Assembly (NCBI GenBank): GCA_002439805.1
Contig: DJPQ01000040.1
Span: 1 to 7,597 of the forward strand
DNA: 7,597 bases
From: Bacteroidales bacterium UBA6408
GTDB taxonomy: Bacteria > Bacteroidota > Bacteroidia > Bacteroidales > UBA932
Direction: 5' to 3'
In this document: in pieces, positions 6,282 through 7,597 of the stretch
Layout of the letters: the number at the start of each line of letters is the position of its first letter
Numbering within the stretch: position 1 is the stretch's first letter
Notes under the pieces: generated by a model
Told to the model about the DNA's origin: nothing
Databases searched by the model: none
The model's input: the letters and a program-made list of their open reading frames with translations, nothing else
Made by a program: the position numbers and the translations under genes

Positions 6282-6313
6282 ATCCATATACTCAAAAAAA
6301 TTCATATATGGAT
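6282..6313 (-). promoter_or_regulatory. Inverted repeat upstream of the propeller lipoprotein gene
   Basis: Perfect 9-bp arms ATCCATATA (6282-6290) and TATATGGAT (6305-6313) enclose a 14-base A-rich loop. It ends 24 bp before the lipoprotein ATG and sits 3 bp from the terminator-like hairpin. It could be an operator or a leader RNA stem. I could not identify a convincing -7 element, so a separate promoter for the downstream gene is unproven. Confidence 0.4.
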
Positions 6314-6316
6314 AAA

Positions 6317-6357
6317 ATCCCCGGCAGAACACGAAACGAGACGGCGCCGCCGGGGAT
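6317..6357 (-). terminator. Terminator-like hairpin after the GH-A gene
   Basis: On the minus strand the arm ATCCCCGGC (6357-6349) pairs perfectly with GCCGGGGAT (6325-6317) over 9 bp, followed directly by TTTATC. The loop is 23 bases and contains the self-complementary GGCGCC, which may fold further. It starts 9 bp after the TAA of the GH-A gene. The long loop and short T-run make it moderate rather than strong; it may be a partial terminator within a two-gene unit. Confidence 0.55.
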
Positions 6358-6365
6358 ATGATTAT

Positions 6366-7478
6366 TTATTTCTTAGTCATCGATTTGATGAACTCGACCT
6401 CGGCGGCGTTGTACGGTGTGCCGTCAGGGTAGAGAATGTCGTGAAACCAGAGCTCCGGCTCCTCGGTGAACGGAATCTTTTTGCCGTCCGCATCGGCCTT
6501 GTTCCACTCATAGTGGCACTGCATCGCGCCCTTGACGAGTCCGAAGTCATAGGCCGCCACCTTTTCCTTTTTAAGAACAGGAAGCACGGTCTCGAAGGTG
6601 CTGCCGAACGGACGGGCGAGGTACTCGGTGCAGAAAATCGGACGGTTGAAGGTTTTCATGAGGTCGATGAAGCGCTGCATCTCGTCAGCCGGCTGATAGC
6701 AGTGGATGCTCAGCACGTCGCAGTTCTCGCAGAGGTAGGTCACCGTCGGGAATCGTGTGGTGAGGTTGCCGCTGCCGCTGAGGGGACGGGTGTAAATCGG
6801 AGCCGTGAGAGGCTGGGACGGGTCGATTTCGCGGGCCCACTCAAAGACCTTCTTGAGCAGAGGGTAGGTGTGGCAGGCAGGGACGTTCTCCGGCTCGTTG
6901 TAGAGACACCACGCTATGATGCGGCTGTCGTCCTTGAAGTGACGGAGCACATCCTGCTCGTATTCCTTCACCCATCCCCACTGCGACGGGTCGTTGACGG
7001 CCTCGATGCCCGGGGTCTGCGCCCAGATGCTGTTGTGGATGCCCGGAATCGGGGCTATGTCCTCATCGACGCTGCGGTCGCGGGAACCTCCGTTGGTGAA
7101 GAGGGTCACGAGGCTGCTGATGCCGTGGCTGTCAGCGATTTTCAGAAATTCCTCGACGTTGGCGAAGAAGGCGTCACGGTCAGCGCTCCAGACCTTGTCG
7201 TGAAGGAATATGCGGACGCTGTTGAACCCGAGTTCCTCAGCCCATCCGAGTTCCTTGTCAATTTCGGCAGGATTCCATGTGGACGGCTGCCACATCTGAA
7301 TCTGGTTGCCGGCATAGGCAGGGACATAGTCGCAGCCCACCGGCCAGTCACGCTCGGCGTACCAGGCGTTGGCCTTTTCCTCGGACCAGCGCCCCGCAAC
7401 CGGTTTTTCACAGTTGCAGGCGGTGGCGAGGCTCGCCGCAAGGGCGAGGGTCATTAACAAATATATCGTTTTCTTCAT
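6366..7478 (-). CDS. Clan GH-A (GH5-like) glycoside hydrolase lipoprotein
   Basis: Complete 370-residue secreted glycosidase. A lipoprotein signal peptide ends LATAC (Cys21), so the mature enzyme should be attached to the outer membrane facing periplasm or outside. The remainder fits a (beta/alpha)8 barrel: GFNSVRIFLHD at 84-94 (strand 2 region), HGISSLVTLF at 118-127, IIAWCLYNEPEN at 187-198, with N194-E195 as the expected acid/base pair, and RPIFCTEYLARP at 279-290, with E285 as the expected nucleophile. The SIHCYQP segment (257-263) is also typical of clan GH-A. Related Bacteroidetes proteins are often labelled '1,4-beta-xylanase' or 'cellulase family', but the substrate cannot be read here. 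Length suits a single-domain enzyme without a binding module. The start ATG (7478) follows an A-rich leader and has no Shine-Dalgarno sequence. It is upstream of, and in the same direction as, the propeller lipoprotein gene. Confidence 0.88.
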   Translation of the reverse strand: MKKTIYLLMTLALAASLATACNCEKPVAGRWSEEKANAWYAERDWPVGCDYVPAYAGNQIQMWQPSTWNPAEIDKELGWAEELGFNSVRIFLHDKVWSADRDAFFANVEEFLKIADSHGISSLVTLFTNGGSRDRSVDEDIAPIPGIHNSIWAQTPGIEAVNDPSQWGWVKEYEQDVLRHFKDDSRIIAWCLYNEPENVPACHTYPLLKKVFEWAREIDPSQPLTAPIYTRPLSGSGNLTTRFPTVTYLCENCDVLSIHCYQPADEMQRFIDLMKTFNRPIFCTEYLARPFGSTFETVLPVLKKEKVAAYDFGLVKGAMQCHYEWNKADADGKKIPFTEEPELWFHDILYPDGTPYNAAEVEFIKSMTKK

Positions 7479-7597
7479 TTTAATAGGCTTCTTTTAATAA
7501 GTCACTTGAATGAGAGGTTGAAGAAAAAAGAAGGAGTGCAAGGCGCGGGTCGAAGATGAAAGCGCAGCAACCTCCTGGTTGTGAGCATTTCAGCGAG
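7479..7597. other. Right-end segment, no convincing gene; strongly purine-biased plus strand
   Basis: This is the 119 bp upstream of the GH-A gene. A minus-strand frame is open from the edge to a TGA at 7502-7504 and would end ...TPSFFFNLSFK, but nothing shows it is translated. On the plus strand an ATG at 7556 opens a frame that runs off the edge. The plus strand is purine-rich at about 7508-7537, and a 5-bp inverted repeat CAACC-TCCT-GGTTG lies at 7568-7581. No promoter match to the Bacteroidetes consensus was found for the GH-A gene. Confidence 0.4.

Noticed and set aside
5311..6315. 334-codon plus-strand open frame opposite the propeller lipoprotein
   Set aside because: Antisense shadow caused by GC-rich codons; the sequence is low in protein-like pattern.
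6249..7457. 402-codon plus-strand open frame opposite the GH-A gene
   Set aside because: Antisense shadow; the opposite strand carries a lipoprotein signal and catalytic motifs.

Overview
The window looks like chromosomal DNA of a Bacteroidales bacterium. The support is a TolC/HlyD/MacB-type permease efflux operon with little Shine-Dalgarno signal, two lipoprotein glycosidase-like genes of the kind found in gut glycan-degradation loci, an AAA_14/DUF4143 ATPase, and a TAnnTTTG-type -7 promoter element. I cannot name genus or species. Most genes are GC-rich; the ATPase gene is visibly less so.

Layout. Positions 1-3238 (minus strand) hold an efflux operon read right to left: a TolC-family outer-membrane channel (1754-3238), a HlyD/MacA-type periplasmic adaptor (355-1614) and the first 117 codons of a MacB/FtsX-type ABC permease (1-353, running off the left edge). 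A 139-bp gap with a stable GAAA-loop hairpin separates channel from adaptor; adaptor and permease are 1 bp apart. Together they would form a tripartite pump spanning inner membrane, periplasm and outer membrane. Upstream of the channel gene are two 17-bp palindromes in tandem, centres 21 bp apart, a good candidate for the operon's operator.

Positions 3239-3697 are non-coding and rich in structure: the tandem palindromes, a 33-bp-period tandem repeat, one copy of a 23-bp direct repeat, and the ATPase promoter. Positions 3698-5023 (plus strand) encode a DUF4143-type ATPase that converges on, and overlaps by 4 bp, the next gene. A second copy of the 23-bp repeat lies just after the ATPase stop, inside the 3' end of that gene. 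The ATPase is therefore bracketed by direct repeats, differs in GC and faces the other way, which fits a later insertion.

Positions 5020-7478 (minus strand) hold two putative secreted lipoproteins: a clan GH-A (GH5-like) glycoside hydrolase (6366-7478) and, downstream of it, a sialidase-fold propeller protein (5020-6258) with three Asp-boxes and possible GH93-like catalytic glutamates. The 107-bp gap between them contains a terminator-like hairpin and a second inverted repeat, so the downstream gene may be separately controlled. They probably act on the same glycan; no SusC/SusD genes are in view. The last 119 bp hold no convincing gene.
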